DNA from: Candidatus Marivariicella framensis
GTDB lineage: Bacteria; Bacteroidota; Bacteroidia; Flavobacteriales; Flavobacteriaceae
DNA length: 38,592 nt
Assembly (NCBI GenBank): GCA_905182735.1
Contig: CAJJCT010000018.1
Location: forward strand, 1 to 38,592
Direction: 5' to 3'
Made by a program: the position numbers and the translations under genes. Below, piece by piece: positions 17,579 to 27,577 of this stretch (positions are counted from its first letter, which is position 1; each line of letters begins with the position of its first letter). A model generated the notes under the pieces. It was not told the DNA's origin and did no database searches. It was given only the letters and a program-made list of their open reading frames with translations.

Positions 17579-17962
17579 TTAGACACGTCTTCTTTTTGGA
17601 GGACGACATCCATTATGAGGTAGAGGGGTAACATCCACAATTTCAGTCACTTCTATACCATTATTATGAAGGGTTCTTATAGCGGATTCGCGTCCATTAC
17701 CAGGCCCCTTAACATATACTTTAACTTTTCTTAACCCAGCTTCCTGAGCAACTTTAGCACAATCCTCTGAGGCAGTTTGAGCTGCATAAGGTGTGTTTTT
17801 TTTAGATCCTCTAAAGCCCATTTTACCGGCTGATGACCATGAAATCACTTCTCCTTTTAAATTTGTAAGAGATATTATTATGTTATTGAAAGAAGCATTT
17901 ATGTGGGCTTGACCCGTTGCCTCTACAATGACTTTTCTCTTTTTACTTACTGTTTTTGCCAT
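17579..17962 (-). CDS. rpsK: 30S ribosomal protein S11
   Basis: A 127-residue small-subunit platform protein near the mRNA exit/Shine-Dalgarno cleft. Typical segments: [50 protein letters not shown] and the basic end [12 protein letters not shown]. Starts 9 bases after rpsM. Flavobacterial ribosomes generally hide the anti-Shine-Dalgarno sequence on the platform, which fits the lack of strong Shine-Dalgarno motifs in the gene gaps of this window. Confidence 0.98.
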   Translation of the reverse strand: MAKTVSKKRKVIVEATGQAHINASFNNIIISLTNLKGEVISWSSAGKMGFRGSKKNTPYAAQTASEDCAKVAQEAGLRKVKVYVKGPGNGRESAIRTLHNNGIEVTEIVDVTPLPHNGCRPPKRRRV

Positions 17963-17971
17963 TGTTATGTG

Positions 17972-18346
17972 TTATTTAGTAACTTTCTTTTTATTTGCAA
18001 TAGTTTTCCTTTTACCTTTCCTAGTTCGAGAATTATTTTTTGTTCTTTGACCTCTTAACGGAAGACCAGATCGGTGACGAACACCTCTATAACATCCAAT
18101 ATCCATTAATCTTTTAATGTTTAACTGAGTCTCTGACCTTAATTCGCCTTCAATCTTAAAACTTGAAACTGCATCACGAATACGACCTGTTTCATCGTCA
18201 GTCCAATCTTGGACTTTAATATCTTCACTCACTTTTGCTATTGCCAATATATTAGCAGCACGATTACGACCAACACCATAAATATATGTTAGTGCTATAA
18301 CCCCTCTTTTTTGTTTTGGAATATCAACTCCTGAAATTCTTGCCAT
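17972..18346 (-). CDS. rpsM: 30S ribosomal protein S13
   Basis: A 124-residue head protein that contacts the P-site tRNA and forms inter-subunit bridges. [27 protein letters not shown] at the N-terminus, [32 protein letters not shown] in the second half, and a Lys-rich tail. It starts 3 bases after the rpmJ stop codon, in standard order rpmJ-rpsM-rpsK-rpsD. Confidence 0.98.
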   Translation of the reverse strand: MARISGVDIPKQKRGVIALTYIYGVGRNRAANILAIAKVSEDIKVQDWTDDETGRIRDAVSSFKIEGELRSETQLNIKRLMDIGCYRGVRHRSGLPLRGQRTKNNSRTRKGKRKTIANKKKVTK

Positions 18347-18349
18347 AAT

Positions 18350-18466
18350 TTATCCTTGTCTTTGTTTGAATCGAGGATTCTTTTTGTTAATAACATATAA
18401 AGTGCCTTTTCTTCTTACAATCTTGCAATCGGCACTTCTTTTCTTAATTGACGCTCTTGTTTTCAT
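18350..18466 (-). CDS. rpmJ: 50S ribosomal protein L36, zinc-free form
   Basis: A 38-residue protein read directly from the sequence, from [17 protein letters not shown] to NPRFKQRQG and a TAA stop. The usual L36 zinc ribbon needs three Cys and one His; here only Cys14 is left and the other positions are Ser, Asn and Phe, so it cannot bind zinc. This Cys-poor type is usual in Bacteroidota. It sits between infA and rpsM, its normal place, with 3 bases to rpsM. Confidence 0.95.
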   Translation of the reverse strand: MKTRASIKKRSADCKIVRRKGTLYVINKKNPRFKQRQG

Positions 18467-18481
18467 TTAAATGATTATATA

Positions 18482-18697
18482 TTAAAATCTGTACGTAATT
18501 CTAGCTTTAGTTAAGTCATATGGACTCATTTCTAATTTTACTTTATCACCAGGTAATAGCTTGATATAATGCAATCTCATTTTACCTGAAATATGAGCTG
18601 TAACAACATGACCATTTTCCAATTCAACTCTAAACATTGCATTAGATAACGATTCTATTATATTACCCTCTTGTTCTATTGCTGCTTGCTTAGCCAT
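18482..18697 (-). CDS. infA: Translation initiation factor IF-1
   Basis: A 71-residue S1-like OB-fold protein binding the A-site of the 30S subunit. [32 protein letters not shown] and [26 protein letters not shown] are diagnostic, as is the end ARITYRF. Two bases separate it from secY, so translation of the two is likely coupled. Unlike in many other bacteria, no adk or map gene is between secY and infA. Confidence 0.97.
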   Translation of the reverse strand: MAKQAAIEQEGNIIESLSNAMFRVELENGHVVTAHISGKMRLHYIKLLPGDKVKLEMSPYDLTKARITYRF

Positions 18698-18699
18698 AT

Positions 18700-20058
18700 C
18701 TATATTGTTGGAGTTATTGTTCTACGATTTTTTCCAGTTTTCATTAACCCGTCATAATGACGATTTAATAAGTAAGAATTAATTTGCTGAATTGTATCAA
18801 TTGCAACACCTACCATAATCAACAAAGATGTTCCTCCATAAAACAATGCCCAACCTTGTTGCATTCCAATTAATTTAACGACAATAGCAGGAAAAACTGC
18901 AATCGCTGCAAGAAATAATGAACCTGGAAAAGTAATATGAGACATAACGGTATCTAAATAATTTGATGTTTCAACTCCTGGTTTAATTCCAGGAACAAAA
19001 CCACCACTTCTTTTTAAATCATCGGACATTTTATTTGTAGGAACTGTAATCGCAGTATAGAAGAAAGTGAAAATTATAATCAACAAACCAAACAACACAT
19101 TATACCAAAGTCCAAACATATCTGAAAATTCAGCTTGCATCCATTGACCAACATCAGAATTTCCTAAAAAACTACCTATATAGACCGGAGCAAACATTAA
19201 AGCTTGTGCAAAAATAATCGGCATAACCCCAGATGCGTTTAATTTTAAGGGAATGTATTGTCTTGAACCAGCAATATTTTGTTGAGAAGTTCCACCAGTA
19301 GTCCTTCTAGCATACTGAACCGGTATTTGACGGACAGCCATAACAAGTAAAATAGAAAATAAAATAATTACAATCCAAAGAACTAATTCAATAAGTACTA
19401 ACATGAGACCTCCATTATTTTCACTAACTCTAGATATAAATTCTTGAGTAAAGGATAAAGGAAGATTAGCTATTATTCCAACCATTATAAGTAATGAGAT
19501 TCCATTACCAATACCTTTGTCAGTTATTTTTTCACCTAACCACATCGCAAAAATAGTTCCTGTAACTAAAATTGTTACAGATGAAAAAAGAAACAAAGGA
19601 CCTCTTCCAAGTATAAAGGCACTGTCAGGAACACCTAAAGCACTTAAACCAAACAAATATGCTGGCGCTTGTACAACACATATTGCAATAGTTAACCATC
19701 TTGTGATTTGATTAATAGTTTTACGGCCACTTTCTCCTTCTTTTTGTAGCTTTTGAAGGTAGGGTATTGCTATACCCATAAGCTGAACAACAATAGATGC
19801 AGAAATATATGGCATTATACCTAAAGCAAACACTGATGCATTAGCAAAGGCTCCTCCGGTAAAGGCATTTAATATTCCTAAAAGACCCCCAGCATCAGTT
19901 TTCTGAGCCAATGATGCGAGTTGAACTGAATCTATTCCAGGAATAACAATTTGCGCACCCAAGCGATAAACCAATAGCAAGAATAATGTAACTCCTATCC
20001 TTTTACGGAGTTCTTCTATATTATAAATATTTATTATGGTTTCTAAAAACTTTTTCAT
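18700..20058 (-). CDS. secY: Protein translocase subunit SecY
   Basis: A 452-residue channel protein of the general secretion pathway in the inner membrane. Ten hydrophobic helices can be placed. Signature stretches: [22 protein letters not shown] near the start, [15 protein letters not shown] (plug/helix 2), [34 protein letters not shown], and [14 protein letters not shown] before the last two helices. Starts 1 base behind rplO, in the middle of the spc section. Confidence 0.98.
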   Translation of the reverse strand: MKKFLETIINIYNIEELRKRIGVTLFLLLVYRLGAQIVIPGIDSVQLASLAQKTDAGGLLGILNAFTGGAFANASVFALGIMPYISASIVVQLMGIAIPYLQKLQKEGESGRKTINQITRWLTIAICVVQAPAYLFGLSALGVPDSAFILGRGPLFLFSSVTILVTGTIFAMWLGEKITDKGIGNGISLLIMVGIIANLPLSFTQEFISRVSENNGGLMLVLIELVLWIVIILFSILLVMAVRQIPVQYARRTTGGTSQQNIAGSRQYIPLKLNASGVMPIIFAQALMFAPVYIGSFLGNSDVGQWMQAEFSDMFGLWYNVLFGLLIIIFTFFYTAITVPTNKMSDDLKRSGGFVPGIKPGVETSNYLDTVMSHITFPGSLFLAAIAVFPAIVVKLIGMQQGWALFYGGTSLLIMVGVAIDTIQQINSYLLNRHYDGLMKTGKNRRTITPTI

Positions 20059-20059
20059 A

Positions 20060-20515
20060 TTATTCTATACTAATAGCTTCTCCCCCTGCTTTTTCAATTG
20101 CAATTTTTGCAGTAGATGTAAATTTATGAGCCGAAACTTTCAATGAAGCTTGGATTTTTCCTCTTCCTAAAATTTTAACAAGATCATTCTTTCCTGCCAA
20201 ACGAAGAGAGATTAAATGATCAATTGTCAATTCTCCTTTTATTTTTTTTGAATCAACCAATGCCTGAATAGTATCTATATTAACACCCGTATATTCTTTA
20301 CGGTTAATATTTTTAAATCCAAACTTCGGAACACGTCTTTGCAAAGGCATTTGACCTCCTTCAAATCCTAACTTTTTAGAATATCCAGAACGAGACTTAG
20401 CACCTTTATGTCCTCTTGCAGCGGTTCCACCTTTTCCTGATCCTTGACCACGTCCAAGCCGTTTGCTGTTTTTATGTGTTGACCCAATTGCGGGTTGTAA
20501 ATTACTTAAACTCAT
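20060..20515 (-). CDS. rplO: 50S ribosomal protein L15
   Basis: A 151-residue late-assembly large-subunit protein. The N-terminal extended Gly/Lys/Arg-rich arm (LGRGQGSGKGGTAARGHKGAKSRSG) is characteristic, followed by FEGGQMPLQRRVPKFGF and a C-terminal globular part ending EAISIE. Located 13 bases behind rpmD, 1 base before secY. Confidence 0.97.
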   Translation of the reverse strand: MSLSNLQPAIGSTHKNSKRLGRGQGSGKGGTAARGHKGAKSRSGYSKKLGFEGGQMPLQRRVPKFGFKNINRKEYTGVNIDTIQALVDSKKIKGELTIDHLISLRLAGKNDLVKILGRGKIQASLKVSAHKFTSTAKIAIEKAGGEAISIE

Positions 20516-20528
20516 TTAATGTCTGTTT

Positions 20529-20708
20529 TTAAGCTTCAACAACTGAAACTAAATGTTCTACTTTTTTAACCATCCCTAAAATACTAGGTGAAGAATCATG
20601 TATAACCTCTTTACCAATTCCTCTTAAACCTAAAGCTTCAAGAGTTCTTTTTTGAGACTTAATTCTTTTAATACTACTTTTTACCTGTATAACTTTTATT
20701 TTTTCCAT
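20529..20708 (-). CDS. rpmD: 50S ribosomal protein L30
   Basis: A 59-residue protein read directly from the sequence. It begins MEKIKVIQVKSSIKRIKSQK, holds TLEALGLRGIGKEV and ends VEHLVSVVEA before TAA. Length and pattern (short beta strand, SxIxR, LGLR, then VxHL near the end) fit bacterial L30. It lies between rpsE (9 bases upstream) and rplO (13 bases downstream), the canonical position. Confidence 0.94.
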   Translation of the reverse strand: MEKIKVIQVKSSIKRIKSQKRTLEALGLRGIGKEVIHDSSPSILGMVKKVEHLVSVVEA

Positions 20709-20717
20709 TTTAATAGA

Positions 20718-21242
20718 TTAACCATTAAATACTTTATCGATTGATACTCCTCTTTGACTAGCAACTGTTTCTGGACTTCTAAGTTGAAGTAAGGCGTCAA
20801 AGGTAGCTTTTACAACATTGTGTGCGTTAGAAGATCCTTGTGACTTTGAGAGAACATTGCGAACTCCTACTGATTCTAACACAGCTCTAACAGCTCCACC
20901 AGCAATAACACCCGTTCCATCAGATGCAGGTTTTAGAAAAACTCTACCCCCTCCATATTTACCTTTTTGTTCATGTGGAAGAGTTCCATTTTTAATTGGA
21001 ATTCTAACTAAGTTTTTCTTGGCATCTTCAATAGCTTTTGAAATAGCTACTGGAACTTCTTTTGACTTACCTAGTCCTTGTCCTATAACTCCATTTTCAT
21101 CACCTACAACAACAATGGCGGAAAAACCAAATGCTCGCCCTCCTTTAGTTACTTTAGTTACACGTTGAACAGCTACTAGACGATCTTTTAAATCAAGCCC
21201 CGCAGGTTTAACATATTCGATATTACTATAGTTTTGATACAT
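20718..21242 (-). CDS. rpsE: 30S ribosomal protein S5
   Basis: A 174-residue protein needed for decoding accuracy and head-body movement. The double-stranded RNA-binding-like N-domain contains [24 protein letters not shown] and the C-domain [25 protein letters not shown] and [13 protein letters not shown]. The N-terminus is short and starts at ATG, 12 bases after rplR. Confidence 0.98.
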   Translation of the reverse strand: MYQNYSNIEYVKPAGLDLKDRLVAVQRVTKVTKGGRAFGFSAIVVVGDENGVIGQGLGKSKEVPVAISKAIEDAKKNLVRIPIKNGTLPHEQKGKYGGGRVFLKPASDGTGVIAGGAVRAVLESVGVRNVLSKSQGSSNAHNVVKATFDALLQLRSPETVASQRGVSIDKVFNG

Positions 21243-21254
21243 ATATTTAATCTA

Positions 21255-21605
21255 TTAAAATTTAAGACCTGCTTCACGAGCACCATCTGCTAATGATTTG
21301 ACTCTACCATGATATAAATACCCACCACGATCAAACTTAACAGTTTTTACACCTGCTGCTATTGAGCGTTCTGCAATCAATTTACCAACCATCGCTGAAT
21401 TCTCAATTCTAGATGAACCGGAAATATCTTTTTCTCTTGAGGATGCTGTCGCTAGAGTTGTTCCATTTTGATCATCAATTAATTGAGCATAAATCTCTTT
21501 ATTACTTCTAAAAACTGCTAATCTGGGCTCTAATGAACTACCTGATATTGTTTTTCTAATTCTTTTACGAATTCTTTCTCTACGTTGTGTTTTTGTCAAT
21601 CCCAT
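21255..21605 (-). CDS. rplR: 50S ribosomal protein L18
   Basis: A 116-residue 5S rRNA-binding protein. Basic N-terminus ([19 protein letters not shown]), [18 protein letters not shown], and the conserved end [26 protein letters not shown]. Nine bases behind rplF. Confidence 0.98.
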   Translation of the reverse strand: MGLTKTQRRERIRKRIRKTISGSSLEPRLAVFRSNKEIYAQLIDDQNGTTLATASSREKDISGSSRIENSAMVGKLIAERSIAAGVKTVKFDRGGYLYHGRVKSLADGAREAGLKF

Positions 21606-21614
21606 GGTATAAAA

Positions 21615-22157
21615 TTATGCTGATTTACCTGCTTTTCTTCTTATTTCTTCTCCAACAAAACGAACGCCTTTACCCTTGTATGGTTCAGGTTTTCTAAATG
21701 ACCTAATCTTAGCGGCAACAAAACCGATCAATTGCTTGTCATGTGAGGTGAGTTTTATTCTAGGATTTTTTCCTTTTGCTGAAATTGTTTCAACCTTTAC
21801 TTCAGGTGCAATATTAAAAACAATGTTATGTGAATACCCTAATGATAAGTCAAGAAGTTGAGCTTGATTAGTAGCGCGATAGCCCACACCAACCAATTCT
21901 AATTCTTTTGTAAACCCCTTAGATACCCCTTCAACCATATTATTGACCAAGGCACGATATAAACCGTGCTTAGCATTAGAGTCTTTTGTTTTAGAGGGAT
22001 TTATCACATTTATAATACCATCATTGTTTTTAAAGTTTACATCAGAATATGGTTGAGATAACTCACCAAGCTTTCCTTTAACAGTTATCAAATTCTCTTG
22101 AATATCCACAGTTACTCCTTCGGGTATTACTATGGGATTATTTCCTATTCTAGACAT
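21615..22157 (-). CDS. rplF: 50S ribosomal protein L6
   Basis: A 180-residue protein at the base of the L7/L12 stalk with two similar domains. It starts MSRIGNNPIVIPEGVTV; VEGVSKGFTKELELVGVGYRA marks the middle and EPYKGKGVRFVGEEIRRKAGKSA the end, the standard L6 signature. Nineteen bases after rpsH. Confidence 0.98.
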   Translation of the reverse strand: MSRIGNNPIVIPEGVTVDIQENLITVKGKLGELSQPYSDVNFKNNDGIINVINPSKTKDSNAKHGLYRALVNNMVEGVSKGFTKELELVGVGYRATNQAQLLDLSLGYSHNIVFNIAPEVKVETISAKGKNPRIKLTSHDKQLIGFVAAKIRSFRKPEPYKGKGVRFVGEEIRRKAGKSA

Positions 22158-22176
22158 TTATTTACAATTTCCTTTA

Positions 22177-22578
22177 TTAATATACATAGCAAAGCACTTC
22201 GCCTCCTACATTTTGTTTTTTTGCTTGTTTTCCAGTCATCAAACCACTTGAGGTAGAGATTATTGAAATACCTAATCCATTTAACACTCTAGGAAGATTA
22301 TCACTACCAGAATATTTACGTAAACCTGGAGTACTAATTCTCTGTAATTTTTTGATGACAGGGTCTTTAGTATTTGAATCATACTTAAGAGCAATTTTAA
22401 TGTTTCCCTGATTATTTTTAGTTTCCTCAAATTTAAAACTAAGTATAAATCCTTGATCAAAAAGAATTTTAGTCATTTCCTGTTTTGTGTTGGATGATGG
22501 TATATCAACAACACGATGACCAGCACTATTCGCGTTACGAATTCGAGTTAAATAATCTGCAATTGGGTCTGTATTCAT
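22177..22578 (-). CDS. rpsH: 30S ribosomal protein S8
   Basis: A 133-residue primary binder of the central domain of 16S rRNA. MNTDPIADYLTRIRNANSAGH at the N-terminus and SSGLMTGKQAKKQNVGGEVLCYVY at the C-terminus are diagnostic. In E. coli S8 represses the spc operon through an rRNA-like site around rplX-rplE; I did not find an obvious equivalent here. Confidence 0.98.
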   Translation of the reverse strand: MNTDPIADYLTRIRNANSAGHRVVDIPSSNTKQEMTKILFDQGFILSFKFEETKNNQGNIKIALKYDSNTKDPVIKKLQRISTPGLRKYSGSDNLPRVLNGLGISIISTSSGLMTGKQAKKQNVGGEVLCYVY

Positions 22579-22592
22579 AATTTTTGTTTTTT

Positions 22593-22862
22593 TTACCAGC
22601 TAGCTTTTGTTACTCCAGGTATCAATCCATTATTAGCCATTTCTCTAAAAGTAACACGTGAAAGTCCAAACTGACGTATATAACCTTTTGGTCGTCCCGT
22701 TAACTTGCATCGATTGTGTAAACGTACTGGAGATGCGTTTTTTGGTAACTTCTGAAGAGCTTCATAATCACCTGCTTCTTTTAAAGCTTTACGCTTTGCA
22801 GAATATTTTGCTACTGTTTTAGCTCTTTTTACCTCACGAGCTTTCATTGATTCTTTTGCCAT
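22593..22862 (-). CDS. rpsN: 30S ribosomal protein S14, zinc-free form
   Basis: An 89-residue S14 of the long, Cys-poor type. It contains [27 protein letters not shown] near the C-terminus; only one Cys remains of the four zinc ligands of the short form. The N-terminal 35 residues are a Lys/Ala-rich helix. One base separates it from rplE. Confidence 0.97.
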   Translation of the reverse strand: MAKESMKAREVKRAKTVAKYSAKRKALKEAGDYEALQKLPKNASPVRLHNRCKLTGRPKGYIRQFGLSRVTFREMANNGLIPGVTKASW

Positions 22863-22863
22863 A

Positions 22864-23415
22864 TTAATTTTTTTTAAATGGAAGCCCTAACTCATTTAAT
22901 AATGATTTCGCTTCTTTATCTGTATGTGCATTGGTGACAAATGTAATATCCATTCCACCTATTTTATTAACTTTATCAATATTTATTTCAGGGAAAATAA
23001 TCTGCTCAGTGACTCCAAGATTATAATTTCCTCGTCCATCAAAACCAGTAGCTTTTACTCCTTGAAAATCTCTAACACGTGGTAAAGCTACTGTAACAAG
23101 TCTATCTAAAAACTCATACATTTTTTCACCACGAAGAGTTACTTTCGTTCCTATGGGCATACCTTTTCTTAATTTGAAAGAAGCTACATCTTTCTTAGAT
23201 AAAGTTGGAACAGCTTTTTGACCAGAAATTTGCGTTAATTCATCAACAGCATAATCAATAAGTTTTTTGTCTGAAACGGCTGCACCAACACCTTTACTTA
23301 TAACAATTTTTTTTAGCTTAGGTACTTCCATTATATTTGAATAACTAAATTCATCCTTTAGAGAATTCACTATTTTTTCTTTGTACTCCTTTTTAAGTCT
23401 TGGTTGGTAGCTCAT
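22864..23415 (-). CDS. rplE: 50S ribosomal protein L5
   Basis: A 183-residue 5S rRNA-binding central-protuberance protein contacting the P-site t[58 protein letters not shown] and the end [24 protein letters not shown] match the family. Two bases behind rplX. Confidence 0.98.
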   Translation of the reverse strand: MSYQPRLKKEYKEKIVNSLKDEFSYSNIMEVPKLKKIVISKGVGAAVSDKKLIDYAVDELTQISGQKAVPTLSKKDVASFKLRKGMPIGTKVTLRGEKMYEFLDRLVTVALPRVRDFQGVKATGFDGRGNYNLGVTEQIIFPEINIDKVNKIGGMDITFVTNAHTDKEAKSLLNELGLPFKKN

Positions 23416-23417
23416 AA

Positions 23418-23729
23418 TTATAAAACTTCATTTGATTTTTTTGAATAACGAACTTTCTTATCATCCTCAATTCGATAACCTATTCTCGTTATATTTCCGT
23501 CAGCGGTAAGGATTGAAAGGTTTGAAATATCAATTGATGATTCTTTTTCGACAATGCCTCCTTGAGGACTTTGAGCACTTGGCTTAGTGTGTTTCTTTAC
23601 AAGGTTAATTCCCTCAACAATAACTCTACCTGTTTCAGAAATAATTTTAACCACCTTTCCCTCACTACCTTTTTGAGCACCAGCTACAACTCTTACATTG
23701 TCACCTTTTCTAATTTTAAATTTTTTCAT
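23418..23729 (-). CDS. rplX: 50S ribosomal protein L24
   Basis: A 103-residue assembly-initiator protein at the tunnel exit. A KOW motif opens it ([25 protein letters not shown]), followed by [24 protein letters not shown] and an Ile-rich strand section. Eleven bases after rplN. Confidence 0.98.
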   Translation of the reverse strand: MKKFKIRKGDNVRVVAGAQKGSEGKVVKIISETGRVIVEGINLVKKHTKPSAQSPQGGIVEKESSIDISNLSILTADGNITRIGYRIEDDKKVRYSKKSNEVL

Positions 23730-23740
23730 TATTATAAAAT

Positions 23741-24109
23741 TTATAACACCTCAGGTGCTAGTGAAACAATTTTCATAAACTGCTTATCTCGCAATTCACG
23801 AGCAACAGGACCAAAAACACGAGTTCCTCTCATCTCACCTGTTTCATTAAGCAATACACATGCGTTATCATCAAAACGAATGTATGATCCATCAGGTCTT
23901 CTAATTTCTTTAGTGGTTCTAACAACAACTGCAGTGGAAACTTGTCCTTTCTTTACTGTGCCAGCAGGGGTTGCATCTTTTACAGTAATAACAATTTTAT
24001 CACCTACAGAAGCATAACGTCTTTTTGTACCTCCTAGCACTCTAATTGTTAATACTTCTTTTGCTCCTGTGTTATCAGCAACTTTAAGTCTTGATTCTTG
24101 TTGTAACAT
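23741..24109 (-). CDS. rplN: 50S ribosomal protein L14
   Basis: A 122-residue interface protein. [27 protein letters not shown], the middle segment [25 protein letters not shown] and the end [23 protein letters not shown] are near-universal L14 features. One base after rpsQ. Confidence 0.98.
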   Translation of the reverse strand: MLQQESRLKVADNTGAKEVLTIRVLGGTKRRYASVGDKIVITVKDATPAGTVKKGQVSTAVVVRTTKEIRRPDGSYIRFDDNACVLLNETGEMRGTRVFGPVARELRDKQFMKIVSLAPEVL

Positions 24110-24110
24110 T

Positions 24111-24368
24111 TTATTTTGCTCTTTCTATTATTTCAACTAATCTCCAGTTTTTTGACTTACTTAAGGGACGAGTTTCCATTATTTTAACCGTATCACCGAT
24201 ATTACAATCATTTGTTTCATCATGAGCGGTATACTTTTTAGTCTTTAAAACGTATTTACCGTACATTGGATGTTTAGTTCTTTTAACTTCAGCAACAACA
24301 ATAGATTTTTCCATTTTATTACTAGTTACTTTTCCAATTCGTTCTTTTCTAAGATTTCTACTTTCCAT
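24111..24368 (-). CDS. rpsQ: 30S ribosomal protein S17
   Basis: An 85-residue OB-fold protein binding the 5' domain of 16S r[45 protein letters not shown] and [23 protein letters not shown] are the usual segments. Twenty bases behind rpmC. Confidence 0.97.
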   Translation of the reverse strand: MESRNLRKERIGKVTSNKMEKSIVVAEVKRTKHPMYGKYVLKTKKYTAHDETNDCNIGDTVKIMETRPLSKSKNWRLVEIIERAK

Positions 24369-24388
24369 AATAGTTATTTCTTATTGGT

Positions 24389-24574
24389 TTATTTTTTAGC
24401 ATTTTGTGCTGTTAATAAACGTGATATTGTTCTGCGAACATCTCGAATTTGTATGGGATTTTCTAAAGGCGAAATCGTATGTGTCATTCTTAAGTCGTTT
24501 AATTTTTTTTTAAATTCCTCTACTTTGTCTATTAAGTCTTGTGCCGAGAGTTTTTCTATTTCAGTTTGTTTCAT
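24389..24574 (-). CDS. rpmC: 50S ribosomal protein L29
   Basis: A 61-residue two-helix protein at the tunnel exit, near the docking site of SRP and trigger factor. MKQTEIEKLSAQDLIDKVEEFKKKL then LRMTHTISPLENPIQIRDVRRTISRLLT is typical. It lies 2 bases after rplP and upstream of rpsQ in the normal order. Confidence 0.96.
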   Translation of the reverse strand: MKQTEIEKLSAQDLIDKVEEFKKKLNDLRMTHTISPLENPIQIRDVRRTISRLLTAQNAKK

Positions 24575-24576
24575 CT

Positions 24577-25005
24577 TTAATCAGTTTCTTTTTGATAATC
24601 ACGAGCAATAATAAACTTAGTTCGAACAGGGAGCTTTTGAGCCGCAAGCCTTAAAGCTTCTTTTGCTATATCTAATGTTACACCAGCAACTTCAAACAAT
24701 ATTCGACCGGGCTTTACAACTGCAACAAAATATTCTGGAGCACCTTTACCTTTACCCATTCTAACTTCCAATGGCTTCTTAGTTATAGGTTTATCTGGAA
24801 ATATTTTAATCCATAATTGGCCTTCACGTTTCATATGGCGCGTAGCGGCAATCCTTGCAGCTTCAATTTGCCTTGATGTTATAAAAAGAGAATCTGTAGA
24901 TTTAATACCAAACATTCCATTAGATAACTGGTTACCTCTTTGAGAAAGACCTTTCATTCTTCCTTTTTGTGCCTTCCGAAATTTTGTTCTTTTAGGTTGT
25001 AACAT
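24577..25005 (-). CDS. rplP: 50S ribosomal protein L16
   Basis: A 142-residue protein near the peptidyl-transferase centre and A-site t[55 protein letters not shown] and [16 protein letters not shown] are diagnostic. Eighteen bases behind rpsC. Confidence 0.98.
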   Translation of the reverse strand: MLQPKRTKFRKAQKGRMKGLSQRGNQLSNGMFGIKSTDSLFITSRQIEAARIAATRHMKREGQLWIKIFPDKPITKKPLEVRMGKGKGAPEYFVAVVKPGRILFEVAGVTLDIAKEALRLAAQKLPVRTKFIIARDYQKETD

Positions 25006-25023
25006 AATACCTATGATTCAGTT

Positions 25024-25752
25024 TTAGTTTTTTCCGCGGCGCTGTTGACGACCTCCAGATTTATTATTATTTTTCGAATTTACTCCCGATTTTTTTTGCA
25101 TTCCAACAAGTGGAGATAATTCTCTTTTTCCATAAACTTCACCTTTCATTATCCAAACTTTCACTCCCAAACGACCGTATGTAGTATGAGCTTCAACAAG
25201 TGCATAATCAATATCTGCTCTAAAAGTTGATAATGGAATACGACCTTCTTTATACGATTCACTTCTTGCCATTTCAGCACCATTTAATCTTCCTGAAATT
25301 TGGACCTTGATACCCTCAGCATTCATTCTTATAGATGAAGCAATTGACATTTTAATTGCACGACGATATGAAATACGATTTTCAATTTGACGAGCAATAC
25401 TTGAAGCAACAAGTTTTGCATCTAACTCCGGTCTTTTAATTTCGTGAATATTTATTTGAACTTCTTTATCAGTAATTTTCTTTAACTCCTCTTTTAACTT
25501 GTCAACTTCTGAACCAGCTTTACCAATAATTATTCCAGGTCGTGCAGTCGTTATAGTTAGGGTAATTAATTTTAATGTTCTTTCAATGATAACATTTGAA
25601 ACACTAGCTTTTGCCAAACGGGCATGAATATACTTACGGATTTTATCATCCTCAGCTAATTTATCTCCATAATCTCGACCACCATACCAGTTAGAGTCCC
25701 AGCCTCTAATAATTCCTAGGCGATTTCCAATAGGATTAGTTTTTTGTCCCAT
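25024..25752 (-). CDS. rpsC: 30S ribosomal protein S3
   Basis: A 242-residue mRNA-entry protein with helicase function on the ribosome. The type-II KH domain contains [21 protein letters not shown] (the GxxG loop is GKAG). The C-domain shows [27 protein letters not shown] and [14 protein letters not shown]. The last 25 residues form an Asn/Ser/Gly/Arg-rich tail ([21 protein letters not shown] region) typical of Bacteroidota-like S3 tails. Three bases behind rplV. Confidence 0.98.
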   Translation of the reverse strand: MGQKTNPIGNRLGIIRGWDSNWYGGRDYGDKLAEDDKIRKYIHARLAKASVSNVIIERTLKLITLTITTARPGIIIGKAGSEVDKLKEELKKITDKEVQINIHEIKRPELDAKLVASSIARQIENRISYRRAIKMSIASSIRMNAEGIKVQISGRLNGAEMARSESYKEGRIPLSTFRADIDYALVEAHTTYGRLGVKVWIMKGEVYGKRELSPLVGMQKKSGVNSKNNNKSGGRQQRRGKN

Positions 25753-25755
25753 AAT

Positions 25756-26160
25756 TTAATCTTCAATATTGTTTGCACCCAAAACAAGGGTTACATGATT
25801 TGATCTTTTTCTAATTCGATGAGCACGCCCCTGAGGAGCTGGACGAAGGCGTTTAAGCATACTTCCACTATCTACTTTAATTTCTTTTACAAATAACTCT
25901 GCATTCTCAACATCACCTTCTTCATTTTTGGCTTGCCAGTTTGAAATAGCAGAAAGCAATAACTTTTCTAACCTACGTGAAGCCTCTTTAGGGCTAAACT
26001 TAAGGATAGAAAGAGCTTTATCTATTTTCTCACCTCTTACCTGATCAGCTACAAGTCTCATTTTACGTGGAGATGTAGGACAGTTATTTAATTTTGCAAA
26101 GGCAATATTTTTTTTACCTTCTTTTGTGAGTTCAGCACTCTGTCTTTTACGATTTCCCAT
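25756..26160 (-). CDS. rplV: 50S ribosomal protein L22
   Basis: A 134-residue protein whose beta-hairpin lines the exit tunnel (macrolide region). [28 protein letters not shown] and the hairpin segment [25 protein letters not shown] are as expected, with no visible change in the hairpin. Five bases behind rpsS. Confidence 0.98.
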   Translation of the reverse strand: MGNRKRQSAELTKEGKKNIAFAKLNNCPTSPRKMRLVADQVRGEKIDKALSILKFSPKEASRRLEKLLLSAISNWQAKNEEGDVENAELFVKEIKVDSGSMLKRLRPAPQGRAHRIRKRSNHVTLVLGANNIED

Positions 26161-26165
26161 GTGCT

Positions 26166-26444
26166 TTATTTTTTACCTTTATTTTTTGCTCCAGCATGCC
26201 CTCTAAATGAACGTGTTGGTGAAAATTCACCTAATTTATGTCCTACCATATTCTCTGTAATATAAACAGGAATGTGAGTTTTTCCGTTATGAACAGCTAT
26301 TGTTTGTCCAACAAAATCAGGTGTAATTAGTGATGCCCTAGACCATGTTTTAATAACAGCTTTTTTGTTATCTTCAATATTCTTGTGAACCTTAGCGTTT
26401 AAGCTATGATGAACATAAGGACCTTTTTTAAGTGAACGTGCCAT
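26166..26444 (-). CDS. rpsS: 30S ribosomal protein S19
   Basis: A 92-residue head protein that pairs with S13. [40 protein letters not shown] and [19 protein letters not shown] are the usual signature. Three bases behind rplB. Confidence 0.98.
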   Translation of the reverse strand: MARSLKKGPYVHHSLNAKVHKNIEDNKKAVIKTWSRASLITPDFVGQTIAVHNGKTHIPVYITENMVGHKLGEFSPTRSFRGHAGAKNKGKK

Positions 26445-26447
26445 AGT

Positions 26448-27272
26448 TTATTTTTTTCTGCGCTCAATAATGAACTTATTACTTGCTTTTGTTTTAGTAC
26501 GTGTACGGTATCCTTTTGCAGGAATACCATTTCTAGAACGAGGGTGTCCTCCAGATGCACGACCTTCTCCACCACCCATTGGGTGATCAACAGGATTCAT
26601 CGCTACTGGTCTTGTCCTAGGACGTCGTCCTAACCAACGTGATCTCCCGGCTTTTCCTGAAACCAATAATTGATGATCGGTATTGGAAACTGCTCCAATT
26701 ACGGCCAAACAAATAGTTTGAATCAACCTGGTTTCTCCTGAAGGCATTTTGATTGTTGCAAATTTACCATCTCTAGCCATTAACTGCGCGAAGGAACCAG
26801 CACTTCGAGCTATAACAGCTCCTTTTCCTGGTTGTAGCTCGATACATGAAATTATGGTTCCAAGTGGAATTTTAGATAACGGTAAAGCATTTCCAATATC
26901 TGGTGTAGACTTATCACCTGATGAAATTTTTTGATCAACTTTCAAGCCATTTTGCGCTATGATATATCTTTTCTCTCCATCCGTATATTCTACAAGAGCA
27001 ATAAATGAACTTCTGTTTGGGTCATATTCAATTGATTGTACGGTGGCGGAAATATCAAATTTATTTCTCTTAAAGTCAATAACACGATAACGTTTTTTAT
27101 GGCCGCCACCACGATGACGAATGGTCATTTTACCTTTATTGTTTCTTCCTCCACTACGCTTTTTTGGCTCTAATAAAGTTTTTTCAGGTTTATCTGTAGT
27201 AATTGCATCAAAGCCATTTACTACTCTAAATCTTTGTGCGGGCGTTACTGGTTTTAATTTTCTAACTGACAT
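26448..27272 (-). CDS. rplB: 50S ribosomal protein L2
   Basis: A 274-residue protein essential for subunit joining and peptidyl-transferase activity. [34 protein letters not shown] lies in the first half; the conserved catalytic-centre loop [21 protein letters not shown] is in the second half. Length is standard. Ten bases behind rplW. Confidence 0.99.
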   Translation of the reverse strand: MSVRKLKPVTPAQRFRVVNGFDAITTDKPEKTLLEPKKRSGGRNNKGKMTIRHRGGGHKKRYRVIDFKRNKFDISATVQSIEYDPNRSSFIALVEYTDGEKRYIIAQNGLKVDQKISSGDKSTPDIGNALPLSKIPLGTIISCIELQPGKGAVIARSAGSFAQLMARDGKFATIKMPSGETRLIQTICLAVIGAVSNTDHQLLVSGKAGRSRWLGRRPRTRPVAMNPVDHPMGGGEGRASGGHPRSRNGIPAKGYRTRTKTKASNKFIIERRKK

Positions 27273-27282
27273 CTATCTGTTA

Positions 27283-27573
27283 TTATAAATTACTATAAAA
27301 ATCAATTACATCACCGTCTGCTACCTGAACAATAGCTTTTTTTAATGCGTTCGTTTTTCCGTGTTGAATACCTGTTTTAGTAAACTTTGTTTTTCGCTCG
27401 GGACCATAATTCATAGTTCGAACTTTATTAACATTTACACCGTATGATTTTTCAACAGCTTTCTTAATCTCAACTTTGTTGGCTTTTGTGTCAACAAGGA
27501 ATGTATAACGATTATTAAGCTCGCTATCTGATGTAGCTTTTTCGGTGATAATTGGTTTAATTATAATACTCAT
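27283..27573 (-). CDS. rplW: 50S ribosomal protein L23
   Basis: A 96-residue tunnel-exit protein, docking site for trigger factor and SRP. IIKPIITEKATSDSELNNRYTFLVDTKANK and IKKAVEKSYGVNVNKVRTMNY match the family. Four bases behind rplD. Confidence 0.97.
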   Translation of the reverse strand: MSIIIKPIITEKATSDSELNNRYTFLVDTKANKVEIKKAVEKSYGVNVNKVRTMNYGPERKTKFTKTGIQHGKTNALKKAIVQVADGDVIDFYSNL

Positions 27574-27577
27574 ATAC

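Noticed and set aside
20818-21168. 116-codon plus-strand open frame inside rpsE
   Set aside because: Shadow of S5 on the other strand with no start context or family resemblance.
23562-24017. 151-codon plus-strand open frame across rplX and rplN
   Set aside because: Antisense to two conserved ribosomal genes; its protein is low in structure and is an artefact of the base composition.
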